DNA of 64,000 nt from Pseudomonas paraglycinae. Lineage in GTDB: Bacteria; Pseudomonadota; Gammaproteobacteria; Pseudomonadales; Pseudomonadaceae. The DNA lies in NCBI RefSeq assembly GCF_021601625.1, contig NZ_BQHR01000002.1, positions 124,001 through 188,000 of the forward strand, in the 5' to 3' direction. This document shows, one piece after another, positions 1 through 8,113 of the stretch; position 1 is the stretch's first letter, and each line of letters begins with the position of its first letter. The position numbers and the translations under genes were made by a program. The notes under the pieces were generated by a model. It was not told the origin of the DNA. It did not search any database and saw nothing but the letters and a program-made list of their open reading frames with translations.

Positions 1-1
1 C

Positions 2-1090
2 CACGCCTCGCTGGCCGATCACAGCCACGAACGCGAGCGCTGGGACGAGCCGTTCACCCCGCAGACCAGTTGGTGGGCGGCGGCAGCTTCGGGGATTCGT
101 GCCGCGTTCATTCTGGTCGTGCTCGGCAGTTACTGGGTCGCCACCGCGTGGCCGAGCGGCGCGACCATGACTCTGATTGCCGCTGCCACTGTTGGCCTGT
201 CGGCGGCGACGCCGAACCCGAAACGCATGGCGTTCCAGATGGCCTGCGGCACGTTCCTCGGGGCGCTGATCGGCTTCGTCGAGATGTTTTTCATCTTCCC
301 GTGGATCGACGGTTTTCCGCTGCTGTGCGTGATGCTCGCGCCGGTGATCGTGCTCGGCTCGTTCCTCGCATCGCGGCCGCAATACGCCGGCGTCGGCCTC
401 GGTCTGCTGATCTTTTTCAGCACCGGTTCGGTGCCGGACAACCTGACGATCTACAACCCCTACACCTTCATCAACGACTACATCGCCATGGTCATGGGCA
501 TGCTGGTCTGCGCGGCGGCGGGGGCGATCATTCTGCCGCCGAACAGCCGCTGGTTGTGGCAGCGTCTCGAGCAGGACCTGCGCGGGCAAGTGGTGTACGC
601 GATCAGCGGCAAACTCAAGGGCCTGGCGTCGAGTTTCGAAAGCCGTACCCGCGACCTGATGCATCAGGCTTATGGCCTGGCGGCCGGTCAGCCGCTGGTG
701 CAGAAAAACCTGCTGCGCTGGATGTTCGTGGTGCTGGAAGTCGGCCACGCGATCATCGAGTTGCGCAAGGAGCAGGCGATCCTGCCGGTGCATCCGGCGT
801 ATGCCGAATCGCAGCCATGGCGTCAGGCGATCCGGGTCATGGGCCGCTCGCTGGTGCGGCTGTTCCTGCAACCGAATTCGAGCAATCTCGAACGTGCGCT
901 GGTCGCGGTCGATCACGCGATCAGCCGGGTCGCCGCCACTGACGAGCCGTTCGCCCCGCACTTCGATACCTCGGCGCTGCGGCGGGTGAAAAGTTACCTG
1001 CACTTCATCCGCACCTCGTTGCTCGACCCGCAATCGCCACTCGCCGCCTATGCCATCGCCAAGCCCGAAGGACTTGCCCATGCCTCGTGA
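2..1090 (+). CDS. FUSC family (AaeB-like) inner-membrane efflux protein, 5' truncated by window edge
   Basis: The reading frame is open from the first bases of the window, so the N-terminal half is missing. The visible 362 residues begin in a hydrophilic loop and enter a block of hydrophobic segments (IRAAFILVVLGSYW, CGTFLGALIGFVEMFFIF, LCVMLAPVIVLGSFLA, MVMGMLVCAAAGAIILP). A soluble C-terminal domain follows. This matches the second membrane bundle and cytoplasmic tail of fusaric-acid-resistance/AaeB proteins, which export aromatic carboxylic acids. The stop overlaps the next start, and a DUF1656 protein and a HlyD adaptor follow, the usual AaeB-AaeX-AaeA arrangement. The substrate cannot be read from the sequence. 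Confidence 0.88.
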   Translation, partial: HASLADHSHERERWDEPFTPQTSWWAAAASGIRAAFILVVLGSYWVATAWPSGATMTLIAAATVGLSAATPNPKRMAFQMACGTFLGALIGFVEMFFIFPWIDGFPLLCVMLAPVIVLGSFLASRPQYAGVGLGLLIFFSTGSVPDNLTIYNPYTFINDYIAMVMGMLVCAAAGAIILPPNSRWLWQRLEQDLRGQVVYAISGKLKGLASSFESRTRDLMHQAYGLAAGQPLVQKNLLRWMFVVLEVGHAIIELRKEQAILPVHPAYAESQPWRQAIRVMGRSLVRLFLQPNSSNLERALVAVDHAISRVAATDEPFAPHFDTSALRRVKSYLHFIRTSLLDPQSPLAAYAIAKPEGLAHAS

Positions 1091-1280
1091 AATCGACTTC
1101 CACGGCGTGTACATGCCGACCATGACCCTGATGTTTTTCGTCGCTGCGGCACTGGCCTGGGCGCTGGACCGGTTTCTGTCGGGGTTCGATCTGTACCGCT
1201 TCTTCTGGCACCCGGCGCTGTTGCGCCTGAGCCTGTTTACCTGTCTGTTCGGCGCGATGGCGCTGACCGTCTACCGTTGA
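1080..1280 (+). CDS. DUF1656 (AaeX-like) small membrane protein
   Basis: This 66-residue protein (MPREIDFHGVYMPTMT...) has two predicted transmembrane helices and the N-terminal E-I/F-x-G-V-Y-x-P signature of DUF1656. The ATG at 1080 overlaps the last codons of the FUSC gene, indicating translational coupling. A longer reading from 1050 starts inside the FUSC gene and was not chosen. Such proteins lie between FUSC pumps and HlyD adaptors. Their biochemical role is not established, and a small accessory subunit of the pump is an inference. Confidence 0.85.
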   Translation: MPREIDFHGVYMPTMTLMFFVAAALAWALDRFLSGFDLYRFFWHPALLRLSLFTCLFGAMALTVYR

Positions 1281-1297
1281 GTCTGAGAATTGTCCCG

Positions 1298-2161
1298 ATG
1301 AAAAAGTTTTTCAGCCTGCTCGCGACCCTGCTGGTGCTGGCCCTGGCGTTGTGGATCGGCCGCACGTTGTGGGAGCACTACATGAACACCCCGTGGACCC
1401 GCGACGGTCGGGTGCGCGCCGACATCATCAACGTTGCGGCCGACGTCACCGGTGAAGTGGTCGACGTGCCGGTGCGCGACAACCAGTTGGTAAAAAAAGG
1501 TGATCTGCTGATGCAGATCGACCCCGAGCACTATCGCCTCGCGGTGAAACAGGCGCAGTCGCTGGTGGCTTCGCGCAAGGCCACGTGGGAGATGCGCAGG
1601 GTCAACGCCCATCGCCGCGCCGACATGGACGCATTGGTGATCTCCAAGGAAAACCGCGACGACGCCAGCAACATCGCCGACTCCGCACTGGCCGATTACC
1701 AACAGGCCCAGGCGCAACTGGAAGCCGCCGAACTCAACCTCAAACGCACCGAAGTGCGGGCGGCGGTGGACGGCTACGTGACCAACCTCAACGTCCATCG
1801 CGGCGATTACGCGCGCATCGGCGAAGCGAAAATGGCCGTGGTCGACATGAACTCGTTCTGGGTCTACGGCTTCTTCGAAGAAACCAAGCTGCCCCACGTG
1901 CGCGTTGGCGACAAAGCCGACATGCAATTGATGAGCGGCGAAGTCCTCAAGGGCCACGTGGAGAGCATTTCCCGTGGCATCTACGACCGCGACAACCCGG
2001 AAAGCCGCGAGCTGATCGCCGATGTGAACCCGACGTTCAACTGGGTGCGTCTGGCCCAGCGAGTGCCGGTGCGGATACACATCGATGAAGTGCCTGAAGG
2101 TGTATTGCTGGCAGCGGGGATTACCTGCACCGTTGTTGTGAAGCAGGAGGCTGCCGAGTAA
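1298..2161 (+). CDS. HlyD/AaeA family periplasmic adaptor subunit of efflux pump
   Basis: The 287-residue protein begins with a membrane anchor (MKKFFSLLATLLVLALALWIG). A biotinyl-lipoyl half (VAADVTGEVVDVPVRDNQLVKKGDLLMQID), an alpha-helical hairpin and the second lipoyl half (VRAAVDGYVTNLNVHRGDYARIGE) follow. This order is typical of membrane fusion proteins that link an inner-membrane pump to an outer-membrane channel. A TTG at 1277 would add seven residues, but the ATG at 1298 directly precedes the hydrophobic anchor and is preferred. It is the last gene of the FUSC-DUF1656-HlyD cassette. Confidence 0.9.
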   Translation: MKKFFSLLATLLVLALALWIGRTLWEHYMNTPWTRDGRVRADIINVAADVTGEVVDVPVRDNQLVKKGDLLMQIDPEHYRLAVKQAQSLVASRKATWEMRRVNAHRRADMDALVISKENRDDASNIADSALADYQQAQAQLEAAELNLKRTEVRAAVDGYVTNLNVHRGDYARIGEAKMAVVDMNSFWVYGFFEETKLPHVRVGDKADMQLMSGEVLKGHVESISRGIYDRDNPESRELIADVNPTFNWVRLAQRVPVRIHIDEVPEGVLLAAGITCTVVVKQEAAE

Positions 2162-2167
2162 TCCTTT

Positions 2168-2191
2168 GGCGAGGGAGCAGGCTCCCTCGCC
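2168..2191. terminator. Perfect 11-bp inverted repeat between convergent genes
   Basis: GGCGAGGGAGC and GCTCCCTCGCC flank a 2-base centre just after the adaptor stop and before the convergent SnoaL-like gene. There is no T-run on either side, so it may be a REP-type palindrome acting as an mRNA 3' end rather than a classical intrinsic terminator. Confidence 0.5.
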
Positions 2192-2205
2192 ATAACCGGA
2201 CGGTG

Positions 2206-2604
2206 TCAGCCCTGGCAAAACGTCTCATGCAGATGCCGCCAGATCACCCGTCCGGATTCGGTTTTTTCAAATACCACGGTTGAACGCCGATCCGTGTGCA
2301 ATCCGCTCGCATCGGTCTGCTGTTCGCGGTAACTCACCGTCGCGCCGCCTTCATGCAATGCGATCCCTTGAAGCTCGTCGAGCTCGATCCTGAACCCGCT
2401 CTTCTTGCCGCCGGCCATTTGAAACAGCGCACGCAAGGCCTCGAAATCCAGCACTCGCCCCAGCGGCGTCACCATGGAAAACCGGGGCGAAAACCGCGTC
2501 AGCAATCGCTCCAGCGCTGCCTCTTCTTCCTCCACGGCAAACCATCGCTCGATGGCCTCATGGGCCCGGATCACTTCGTCAAAATAGTCGGTGTAGTCAG
2601 TCAT
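2206..2604 (-). CDS. SnoaL/DUF4440-like (NTF2-fold) protein
   Basis: This 132-residue protein (MTDYTDYFDEVIRAHEAIERWF...) has the single-domain NTF2-like layout. An N-terminal helix (DEVIRAHEAIERWFAVEEEEAALERLL) precedes a curved sheet ending VVFEKTESGRVIWRHLHETF. The start chosen is the ATG whose codon overlaps the stop of the upstream MFS gene by four bases, so the two are translationally coupled. Longer readings run into the MFS gene. Members include small enzymes and ligand-binding proteins; no catalytic residues identify a reaction here. Confidence 0.7.
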   Translation of the reverse strand: MTDYTDYFDEVIRAHEAIERWFAVEEEEAALERLLTRFSPRFSMVTPLGRVLDFEALRALFQMAGGKKSGFRIELDELQGIALHEGGATVSYREQQTDASGLHTDRRSTVVFEKTESGRVIWRHLHETFCQG

Positions 2605-3971
2605 ATGGATTTTTCCTGAAGGTGAGGTGAGCGCAGAAGGGCGAGCACTTTTGTCGAGTCGAAACGCAGCACGGCGGCTATCGGCAACAGCGTGAGCAGT
2701 GCAGCGGCGAGAAAGCAGTATTTGAATCCGCTGGCTCCCAAGGCGCCAAGCAATGAACTGAGCAGTGCCGCGCCGAGGCAGAAGCCGAGCTGGCGGTTGA
2801 TATTCCACAGAGCGCTGGAGTGGCCCATTTTCTCCGGCGTGATGCCGACAAATGCCAGAGTCTGCGCGGTGACACTGCACAGACTGCCGCCCAGTCCCAT
2901 CAGGGCATAGGCGAGGATCAACGGGCCGCTGGCGGGTTGATCGATCTGCATCAGCACGACGATGCCGAGGCATTGCAGCAGCATGCCGACAATCAGCAAC
3001 GGCTTGGGACCGATCCGGTTGAAGCTGCGTTTACCCAGCATGATCGCCACGCCCGAGGCCGCCGCCCAGGCCAGCATCAGCGCCCCGGTCTGTGCTGCGC
3101 CGAAACCGAGATCGTGCAGGTACAACACGGCAATCATGTTGGTGCCGGTAAAGATGCCGGGCACGAACAGATAGATCAGCATCGCCAGGCGCAATGACGG
3201 GTTCTTGATCAGTTGAAGATCAAGGACTGCACCCGGTTTGTTCCAGCCATCGCGCTGGTAGATCCACAAGGTGATGACGCTGAGCAGCAGGACACCGCCC
3301 GCGAGATGTCGGGTTGCGGGGGCACTCGCCAGACTGACGGCCATCAGCAACAGACTCAGCGCTGCCACCGCCAGCAGCAGGCCGCGGGCGTCCAGTGTCG
3401 GGCGCTCACTCGCTGCCTGATCCGCTTTCAACCAGAGCAGGCCCAGGCCGAAAGCGAAAAGCGCCACCGGCATGTTCAGAAGGAAAATCCAGCGCCACGA
3501 CAATGCCTCAACGATCAAGCCTCCAGCCGCCGGCGACAGGGCCGGCACCATCAGCGCCACCAGCAAAACCACACCGGTGAAGTGCGCGCGTTGTGTCGCC
3601 GGAAACTCCCGATAGGCCAAGGCCTGACCGACCGGCAGCAGTAACCCGCCACCCAGCCCTTGCAGCAGTCGCCAGCCGATCAGGCTTTCAATCGAAGCCG
3701 CCTGAGCGATAAGCCCGGAGGCGATCCCGAACACCAGCAGCGAACCGAGGATCAGCCGCCGCTCGCCCACCCGTGCAGCCAGCCACACGCTCATCGGAAT
3801 GATCAGCGTCAGCCCGAGCATGTAGGCGTTGGTGATCCAGGCCAGTTGCGTCACCGAGGCGTGCAACTGCGCCGCGATGTCCGGGTAGGCGATGCTCGCG
3901 GCGAACATGTTCAGCAGGTCGAGGGCGAACCCCAACAGATACACCAGCGCGACTTTCGAGCGATAGGCCAT
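2601..3971 (-). CDS. MFS transporter, DHA2-like drug exporter
   Basis: This 456-residue, strongly hydrophobic protein has about 14 predicted membrane segments. The signature loop WLAARVGERRLILGS lies between helices 2 and 3, and a motif C-like stretch (GGLLLPVGQALAYREFP ... ALSPAAGG) follows. This is the pattern of proton-driven multidrug or solute exporters. It is divergent from a LysR regulator, with a palindrome between them, and ends overlapping the SnoaL-like gene. The substrate is unknown. The start is supported by a GGGAAG ribosome-binding site upstream. Confidence 0.85.
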   Translation of the reverse strand: MAYRSKVALVYLLGFALDLLNMFAASIAYPDIAAQLHASVTQLAWITNAYMLGLTLIIPMSVWLAARVGERRLILGSLLVFGIASGLIAQAASIESLIGWRLLQGLGGGLLLPVGQALAYREFPATQRAHFTGVVLLVALMVPALSPAAGGLIVEALSWRWIFLLNMPVALFAFGLGLLWLKADQAASERPTLDARGLLLAVAALSLLLMAVSLASAPATRHLAGGVLLLSVITLWIYQRDGWNKPGAVLDLQLIKNPSLRLAMLIYLFVPGIFTGTNMIAVLYLHDLGFGAAQTGALMLAWAAASGVAIMLGKRSFNRIGPKPLLIVGMLLQCLGIVVLMQIDQPASGPLILAYALMGLGGSLCSVTAQTLAFVGITPEKMGHSSALWNINRQLGFCLGAALLSSLLGALGASGFKYCFLAAALLTLLPIAAVLRFDSTKVLALLRSPHLQEKSI

Positions 3972-4046
3972 GGCAGCTTCCCTGTGATGAGGCGTGCAGG
4001 GTAGGGCGTTGGTGGCGATAGAAATACGCTGGTTTGGCTGCTAGTT

Positions 4047-4065
4047 TGTCAAAATAATTTTGACA
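4047..4065. promoter_or_regulatory. Perfect 9+1+9 palindrome, candidate LysR-type operator
   Basis: TGTCAAAATAATTTTGACA is a perfect inverted repeat in the gap between the divergent MFS and LysR genes, ending 15 bases before the LysR ATG. It contains the T-N11-A spacing common to LysR-type boxes. Its position suits autoregulation and control of the exporter. Binding is inferred only. Confidence 0.55.
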
Positions 4066-4080
4066 GGGAGCGCTGCGAAC

Positions 4081-4962
4081 ATGGTCAGCCTGGATCGATT
4101 CGATACCTTCAAGGCCGTGGTCGAGGCCGGCTCGCTGACCGCCGCCGCTGATACGCTGGGGCAGACGCGGGCGGTGGTGAGCTTCAACCTCAAACGTCTT
4201 GAGCAAGAGTTGGGCGTCACCTTGCTCACCCGCAACACCCGGCAACTGGCCCTGACCGATGCCGGCGAACGTTTTTACCGACGCTGTCTGCGCACGCTGG
4301 ACGAAGCACGGTTGGCCATCGAGGAAGCGCGTTCGGAGCACTCGCAACTCAAGGGCACCCTGCGCATCACCACGACCGTGGAGTTCGCGCTGGCTCAGGT
4401 GGTGCCGGCGCTGGAGGTGTTTCGACAGCAGCAACCGCAACTGAACATTCACCTGTCCACGTCCTCGACCCATGCCGATCTGATCTCCGAACGCTTTGAC
4501 ATGGCAATTCGTCTGGGCCGCATGCACGACTCCAATCTGCGGGCGGTGCAGTTGTCGACGTTCGAGGTGTTTGCCGTGGCGGCGCCGGGTTTGATCGAGC
4601 GATTTGTGCCGGTCGATACGCTGGCGGTGCTGGAGTCGATGCCGACGCTCGGGCATGGGCGAGTGCCGGAAATGACGGTCAGCGACCCGGCCGGCACCGA
4701 GCATGTCTACCAGCCAAAACCGGGAACCACTGCCATTGTTGCCGACAACTCCGCGACCCTGCGTGCCTTTGCATTGACCGGGCAAGGCGTGGCGATTCTG
4801 CCGCAGTGGCTGATTCAGGAAGACCTCGACGCCGGTCGGTTACAGCGTTTGCTGCCGGATTACCGCTTCGCCCAGCAAGGGGTATACGCGTTGTACCCGG
4901 ACACCCGGCACCTGCCGTTGAAGGTGCGGGCGTTCATTGATTTCATGAAAGGCTGGGGGTGA
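4081..4962 (+). CDS. LysR family transcriptional regulator
   Basis: The 293-residue protein has an N-terminal winged helix-turn-helix (FKAVVEAGSLTAAADTLGQTRAVVSFNLKRLEQELGVTLLTR) and a LysR substrate-binding domain from about residue 90. The ATG at 4081 follows a GGGAG site. An upstream TTG at 4060 lies within the palindrome and is unlikely. Divergent placement suggests that it controls the MFS exporter and responds to the exporter's substrate. The effector is unknown. Confidence 0.88.
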   Translation: MVSLDRFDTFKAVVEAGSLTAAADTLGQTRAVVSFNLKRLEQELGVTLLTRNTRQLALTDAGERFYRRCLRTLDEARLAIEEARSEHSQLKGTLRITTTVEFALAQVVPALEVFRQQQPQLNIHLSTSSTHADLISERFDMAIRLGRMHDSNLRAVQLSTFEVFAVAAPGLIERFVPVDTLAVLESMPTLGHGRVPEMTVSDPAGTEHVYQPKPGTTAIVADNSATLRAFALTGQGVAILPQWLIQEDLDAGRLQRLLPDYRFAQQGVYALYPDTRHLPLKVRAFIDFMKGWG

Positions 4963-4987
4963 AGCTCTGCGGTGTCTGCACTGGCGC

Positions 4988-5080
4988 CATCGCGGGCAAG
5001 CCACGCTCCCACAGGTTTAGCGTGGCATTCAGATATCCAGTACGACACAAAAACCTGTGGGAGCGGGCTTGCCCGCGATG
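4988..5080. repeat. REP-type inverted doublet
   Basis: Two copies of an approximately 28-base element face each other. The first (ATCGCGGGCAAGCCACGCTC with CCACAGG) is the near reverse complement of the second (CCTGTGGGAGCGGGCTTGCC with CGCGAT), with about 33 bases between. The core GTGGGAGC...GCTTGCCCGCGA is a dispersed P. fluorescens-group REP sequence and recurs elsewhere in this window. It sits between convergent genes. Confidence 0.8.
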
Positions 5081-5094
5081 GGGCTGACGCGGTT

Positions 5095-5919
5095 TCAGAG
5101 TTGCCCGCGCAAGCCGAAGCGCTTCATCAACGTCGATTCCAGCAACCCTTTCGGCAGCAACGTCGCCAGCAGCGGCAACGCCCGGCTGCCATTGCCGATG
5201 CGGATCAGGCGTGGCGGCTTGCTCTGCTGCACAGCCTTGAGCAGCTCGGCAGCAAATTCGCTGGCCGGGGTCGGTTTGTCCTGCGAGGCCTTGGCCCGCG
5301 CCCGAATGCCTTCACGCAACGGAAACCACGGCGATTGTTCGTTGATCAGTTGTTCGGCTTCATGCCCGGCATTCTTGGCGAAGCTCGATTGAATCGCCCC
5401 CGGCTGCACTTCCAGCACGCGAATTCCGAACGGCGCCAGCTCCATGCGCAACGCATCACTCAACGCGTGTACCGCCGCTTTCGACGCGCAATAGGCGCCG
5501 GCAAATGGCGTGACCAGAACCCCGGAGACGCTGCCGACATTCACCACCAGGCCCTTGGCCCGGCGCAGTACCGGGAACAGCGCGCGGGTCACGCCGACTA
5601 TCGAAAACACGTTGGTTTCGAACTGGCGCTGCATGGCCGGAACGCCGCCGTCGAGCAGCGGCCCCATGGCGCCGTAACCGGCGTTGTTGATCAGCACATC
5701 GAGGCCGCCATGTTGCTGGTTGATCCGTTCGGCGAGTTGTTCCAGCGCTGCGCTGTCATTGACGTCGAGCTGCACCGCCGTGAACCCGGCCGCACCGAGT
5801 GTCGCGACATCTTCAGCCTTGCGCGCACTGGCCCAGACCTCGTAGCCGGCGCCTTTGAAGGCATCGGCGAGGGCGCGGCCGATGCCGCTGGAACAACCGG
5901 TAATCAACGCAACGGGCAT
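5095..5919 (-). CDS. Short-chain dehydrogenase/reductase (SDR)
   Basis: The 274-residue classical SDR has the NADP(H)-binding TGCSSGIG motif at residues 7-14, the structural NNAG, a catalytic Ser in the VNVGSVSG strand and the active-site pair Y-C-A-S-K. The ATG at 5919 is chosen because AAGGA lies eight bases upstream; an ATG at 5937 would add six residues. The A-R-K sequence after the second strand suggests NADPH preference. The substrate is unknown; such enzymes often reduce ketones or short-chain alcohol partners. Confidence 0.85.
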   Translation of the reverse strand: MPVALITGCSSGIGRALADAFKGAGYEVWASARKAEDVATLGAAGFTAVQLDVNDSAALEQLAERINQQHGGLDVLINNAGYGAMGPLLDGGVPAMQRQFETNVFSIVGVTRALFPVLRRAKGLVVNVGSVSGVLVTPFAGAYCASKAAVHALSDALRMELAPFGIRVLEVQPGAIQSSFAKNAGHEAEQLINEQSPWFPLREGIRARAKASQDKPTPASEFAAELLKAVQQSKPPRLIRIGNGSRALPLLATLLPKGLLESTLMKRFGLRGQL

Positions 5920-5953
5920 GGCGCATTCCTTGTGCAAAGTGTGAGGGGAGGGA

Positions 5954-6418
5954 TCAGTCGGAGAAACTACCCTGCAATCGCTCGGCGCGAAACTCCAGGG
6001 TTTGCGGGCGATAACCGGGGCGCAACGGCGGCATCGGCAGGCAGTCTTCCCAATTGCCGCCGGGCTGCAATTCGCCGGGGCCGCGATAGCGCGGGGCGGC
6101 GTATTGATTGTCGGCCAGGTTCACGGTGTCGCCCGGCGCGTACGCCGCGATGCGCCAGCGCAGTTCGGTCAGCGGCACGTCGTTGCCGTTGTTCATCTTG
6201 AGCAGCAGCGGGCGGTCGGCGGGGCAGTGTTCGGGGGCATAGACGATGCGCAGTTCCAGGCGCGCCAGTTGCTTGACCTCGCGGTTGTCCAGCCACACCA
6301 CCCACATCGCCACCAACCCGAGGCCAACGGCGGCGGCCATGGACACCGGCAAGGCCTTGGCCGGGTAGCGCAACAGCAGGATCAGCCAGGTGATGACCAG
6401 CAAGACGCCGATGAACAT
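5954..6418 (-). CDS. Membrane-anchored protein of unknown function
   Basis: The 154-residue protein begins with two hydrophobic helices (MFIGVLLVITWLILLL and LPVSMAAAVGLGLVAMWVVWL). A soluble domain of about 110 residues follows with two cysteines (YAPEHC, WEDCLP). The soluble part (LRIVYAPEHCPADRPLLLKMNNGND) looks like a beta-sandwich facing the periplasm. I do not recognise a characterised family, although similar Pseudomonas proteins are annotated loosely as transport-related. It lies upstream of the SDR on the same strand, so the two may be cotranscribed. Confidence 0.6.
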   Translation of the reverse strand: MFIGVLLVITWLILLLRYPAKALPVSMAAAVGLGLVAMWVVWLDNREVKQLARLELRIVYAPEHCPADRPLLLKMNNGNDVPLTELRWRIAAYAPGDTVNLADNQYAAPRYRGPGELQPGGNWEDCLPMPPLRPGYRPQTLEFRAERLQGSFSD

Positions 6419-6477
6419 GTCGCGAAACCTCGTGGGCAGGGAAGGTTCATCCTACCTAAGCCTGGAGGCGGTTGGCG

Positions 6478-6536
6478 AAAAAAAAAGCCCCCGCCCAACC
6501 CGCTGCGGATAGGGGACGCAGCGGGCTGGACGGGGA
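6478..6536 (-). terminator. Strong intrinsic terminator of the alginate operon
   Basis: On the minus strand, arms of 19 bases (with two G-T pairs; core CCCGCTGCG / CGCAGCGGG) surround a 9-base loop. A run of nine T follows. It lies immediately after algA, the last operon gene. Confidence 0.85.
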
Positions 6537-6556
6537 CTTCTTGTTTTACGGAACGC

Positions 6557-8008
6557 TTACTGCGCGATGGTTTTCACCGACACGCCGCGTTCGATCGGGG
6601 TAGAGCGACCGTAGATATCTTCGAAGCGCTCGATATCGTCTTCGCCCAGGTACGAGCCCGACTGCACTTCGATGATTTCCAGCGGGATCTTGCCCGGGTT
6701 GCGCAGGCGATGCACCGAGGCGATCGGGATGTAGGTCGACTGGTTTTCAGTGAGCAGAAACACGTTCTCGTCGCAGGTCACTTCGGCGGTGCCGCTGACC
6801 ACGATCCAGTGTTCGGCGCGGTGGTGGTGCATCTGCAGCGACAGGCACGCGCCCGGCTTGACCGAGATGTGCTTGACCTGGAAGCGGCCACCCATGTCCA
6901 CCGAGTCGTACGAGCCCCACGGACGGTACACCTCGCAGTGGTTCTGGGTTTCGCTGCGGCCTTGGGCGTTGAGGGTGTTGACCATCTGCTTGACGCCCTG
7001 AACCTTGTCCTTGTGGGCGATCATCATGGCGTCCTTTGTTTCGACGACGACGATGTTTTCCAGACCGATCACCGACACCAGTTTGCCGTTGCCGTGGATC
7101 ATGCAGTTCTTGCTGTCCTGGATCACCACGTCGCCCTTGCTGACGTTGCCGTTGGCGTCCTTCTCGTTGACTTCCCACAGCGACGACCAGCAGCCGACAT
7201 CGCTCCAGCCGGCAGTCAGCGGCACCACGCAGGCGCGCTGGGTTTTTTCCATCACGGAATAGTCGATGGAGTTGTCCGGGCAGCAGGCGAAGGTGGCTTC
7301 GTCCAGGGTGACGGTGTCGGCATCCTGCTGGCTGCGCTCGAGGGTCAGCAGGCAGGTGTCGTAGATGTCCGGATCATGCTTTTTCAGCTCTTCGAGGAAG
7401 CGGCTGGCGCGGAACAGGAACATGCCGCTGTTCCAGTAGTAACCGCCGGACTCAACGTACTCGGTGGCGCGTTTGACGTCGGGTTTTTCCACGAAGTGCG
7501 AGACGCGGCTGACGCCTTCCGGCAGCAGCGAATCACCGGTGGACTTGATGTAGCCGTAACCGGTTTCCGGTTTGGTGGCCGGTACGCCGAACAGCACCAT
7601 CTCGCCGTTTTCGGCGGCAACGGTGGCCAGAGCCAGGGCGCGTTGCAGGGCTTTCTGGTCTTCCAGAACGTGGTCGGCCGGCAGCACCAGCATCAGTTCG
7701 TCGCGACCTTCATTGACCAGCATCATCGCGGTCAGCGCCACGGCCGGCGCGGTGTTGCGACCGAACGGTTCCATCAGGATGCGCTGGCATTCCAGATTGC
7801 GGCTGGCCAACTGCTCGTTGACGATGAAGCGGTGATCCTTGTTGCAGACCACGATCGGGGTGTCCATGCCTTCGAACACCAGACGCTCGAGGGTCTGCTG
7901 GAACAGCGTGTGTTCGCCGGTCAGGGCGAGGAATTGCTTGGGAAACTGCTTGCGCGAAAGCGGCCAAAGACGTGAGCCGCTACCACCTGACAAGATCACC
8001 GGAATCAT
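6557..8008 (-). CDS. algA: AlgA, mannose-1-phosphate guanylyltransferase / mannose-6-phosphate isomerase
   Basis: The 483-residue bifunctional enzyme makes mannose 6-phosphate from fructose 6-phosphate and converts mannose 1-phosphate plus GTP to GDP-mannose, feeding AlgD. The nucleotidyltransferase signature GGSGSRLWPLSRKQFPKQF starts at residue 7. The C-terminal cupin isomerase domain carries the metal-binding QMHHHRAEHW. The ATG at 8008 follows GGAG and gives the family length; the longer reading from 8044 lacks support. It is the last gene of the operon, set apart from algF by about 105 bases holding a hairpin and an A-rich motif, and is followed by a strong terminator. Confidence 0.97.
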   Translation of the reverse strand: MIPVILSGGSGSRLWPLSRKQFPKQFLALTGEHTLFQQTLERLVFEGMDTPIVVCNKDHRFIVNEQLASRNLECQRILMEPFGRNTAPAVALTAMMLVNEGRDELMLVLPADHVLEDQKALQRALALATVAAENGEMVLFGVPATKPETGYGYIKSTGDSLLPEGVSRVSHFVEKPDVKRATEYVESGGYYWNSGMFLFRASRFLEELKKHDPDIYDTCLLTLERSQQDADTVTLDEATFACCPDNSIDYSVMEKTQRACVVPLTAGWSDVGCWSSLWEVNEKDANGNVSKGDVVIQDSKNCMIHGNGKLVSVIGLENIVVVETKDAMMIAHKDKVQGVKQMVNTLNAQGRSETQNHCEVYRPWGSYDSVDMGGRFQVKHISVKPGACLSLQMHHHRAEHWIVVSGTAEVTCDENVFLLTENQSTYIPIASVHRLRNPGKIPLEIIEVQSGSYLGEDDIERFEDIYGRSTPIERGVSVKTIAQ

Positions 8009-8062
8009 ATTGTTTACTCCATAAAATCGATTGGTTAGAGGCACGAACGCTGTGTCGTTTCA

Positions 8063-8103
8063 CTCTTGTTGTTGTTCCGTGCCGGGCAGCGACGGCTGCC
8101 CGG
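8063..8103 (-). promoter_or_regulatory. Intercistronic hairpin plus Hfq/Crc-type A-rich motif between algF and algA
   Basis: In the operon transcript, a perfect 9-bp stem (CCGGGCAGC / GCTGCCCGG, 4-base loop) is followed by AACAACAACAAGAG, a run of A-R-N triplets like those bound by Hfq with Crc in pseudomonads. There is no T-run, so it is not a normal terminator. Function is inferred. Confidence 0.5.
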
Positions 8104-8113
8104 TTTCATGTGC

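Noticed and set aside
6002-7975. 657-codon plus-strand frame opposite algA
   Set aside because: Antisense shadow of algA; no start signal and low-complexity composition.
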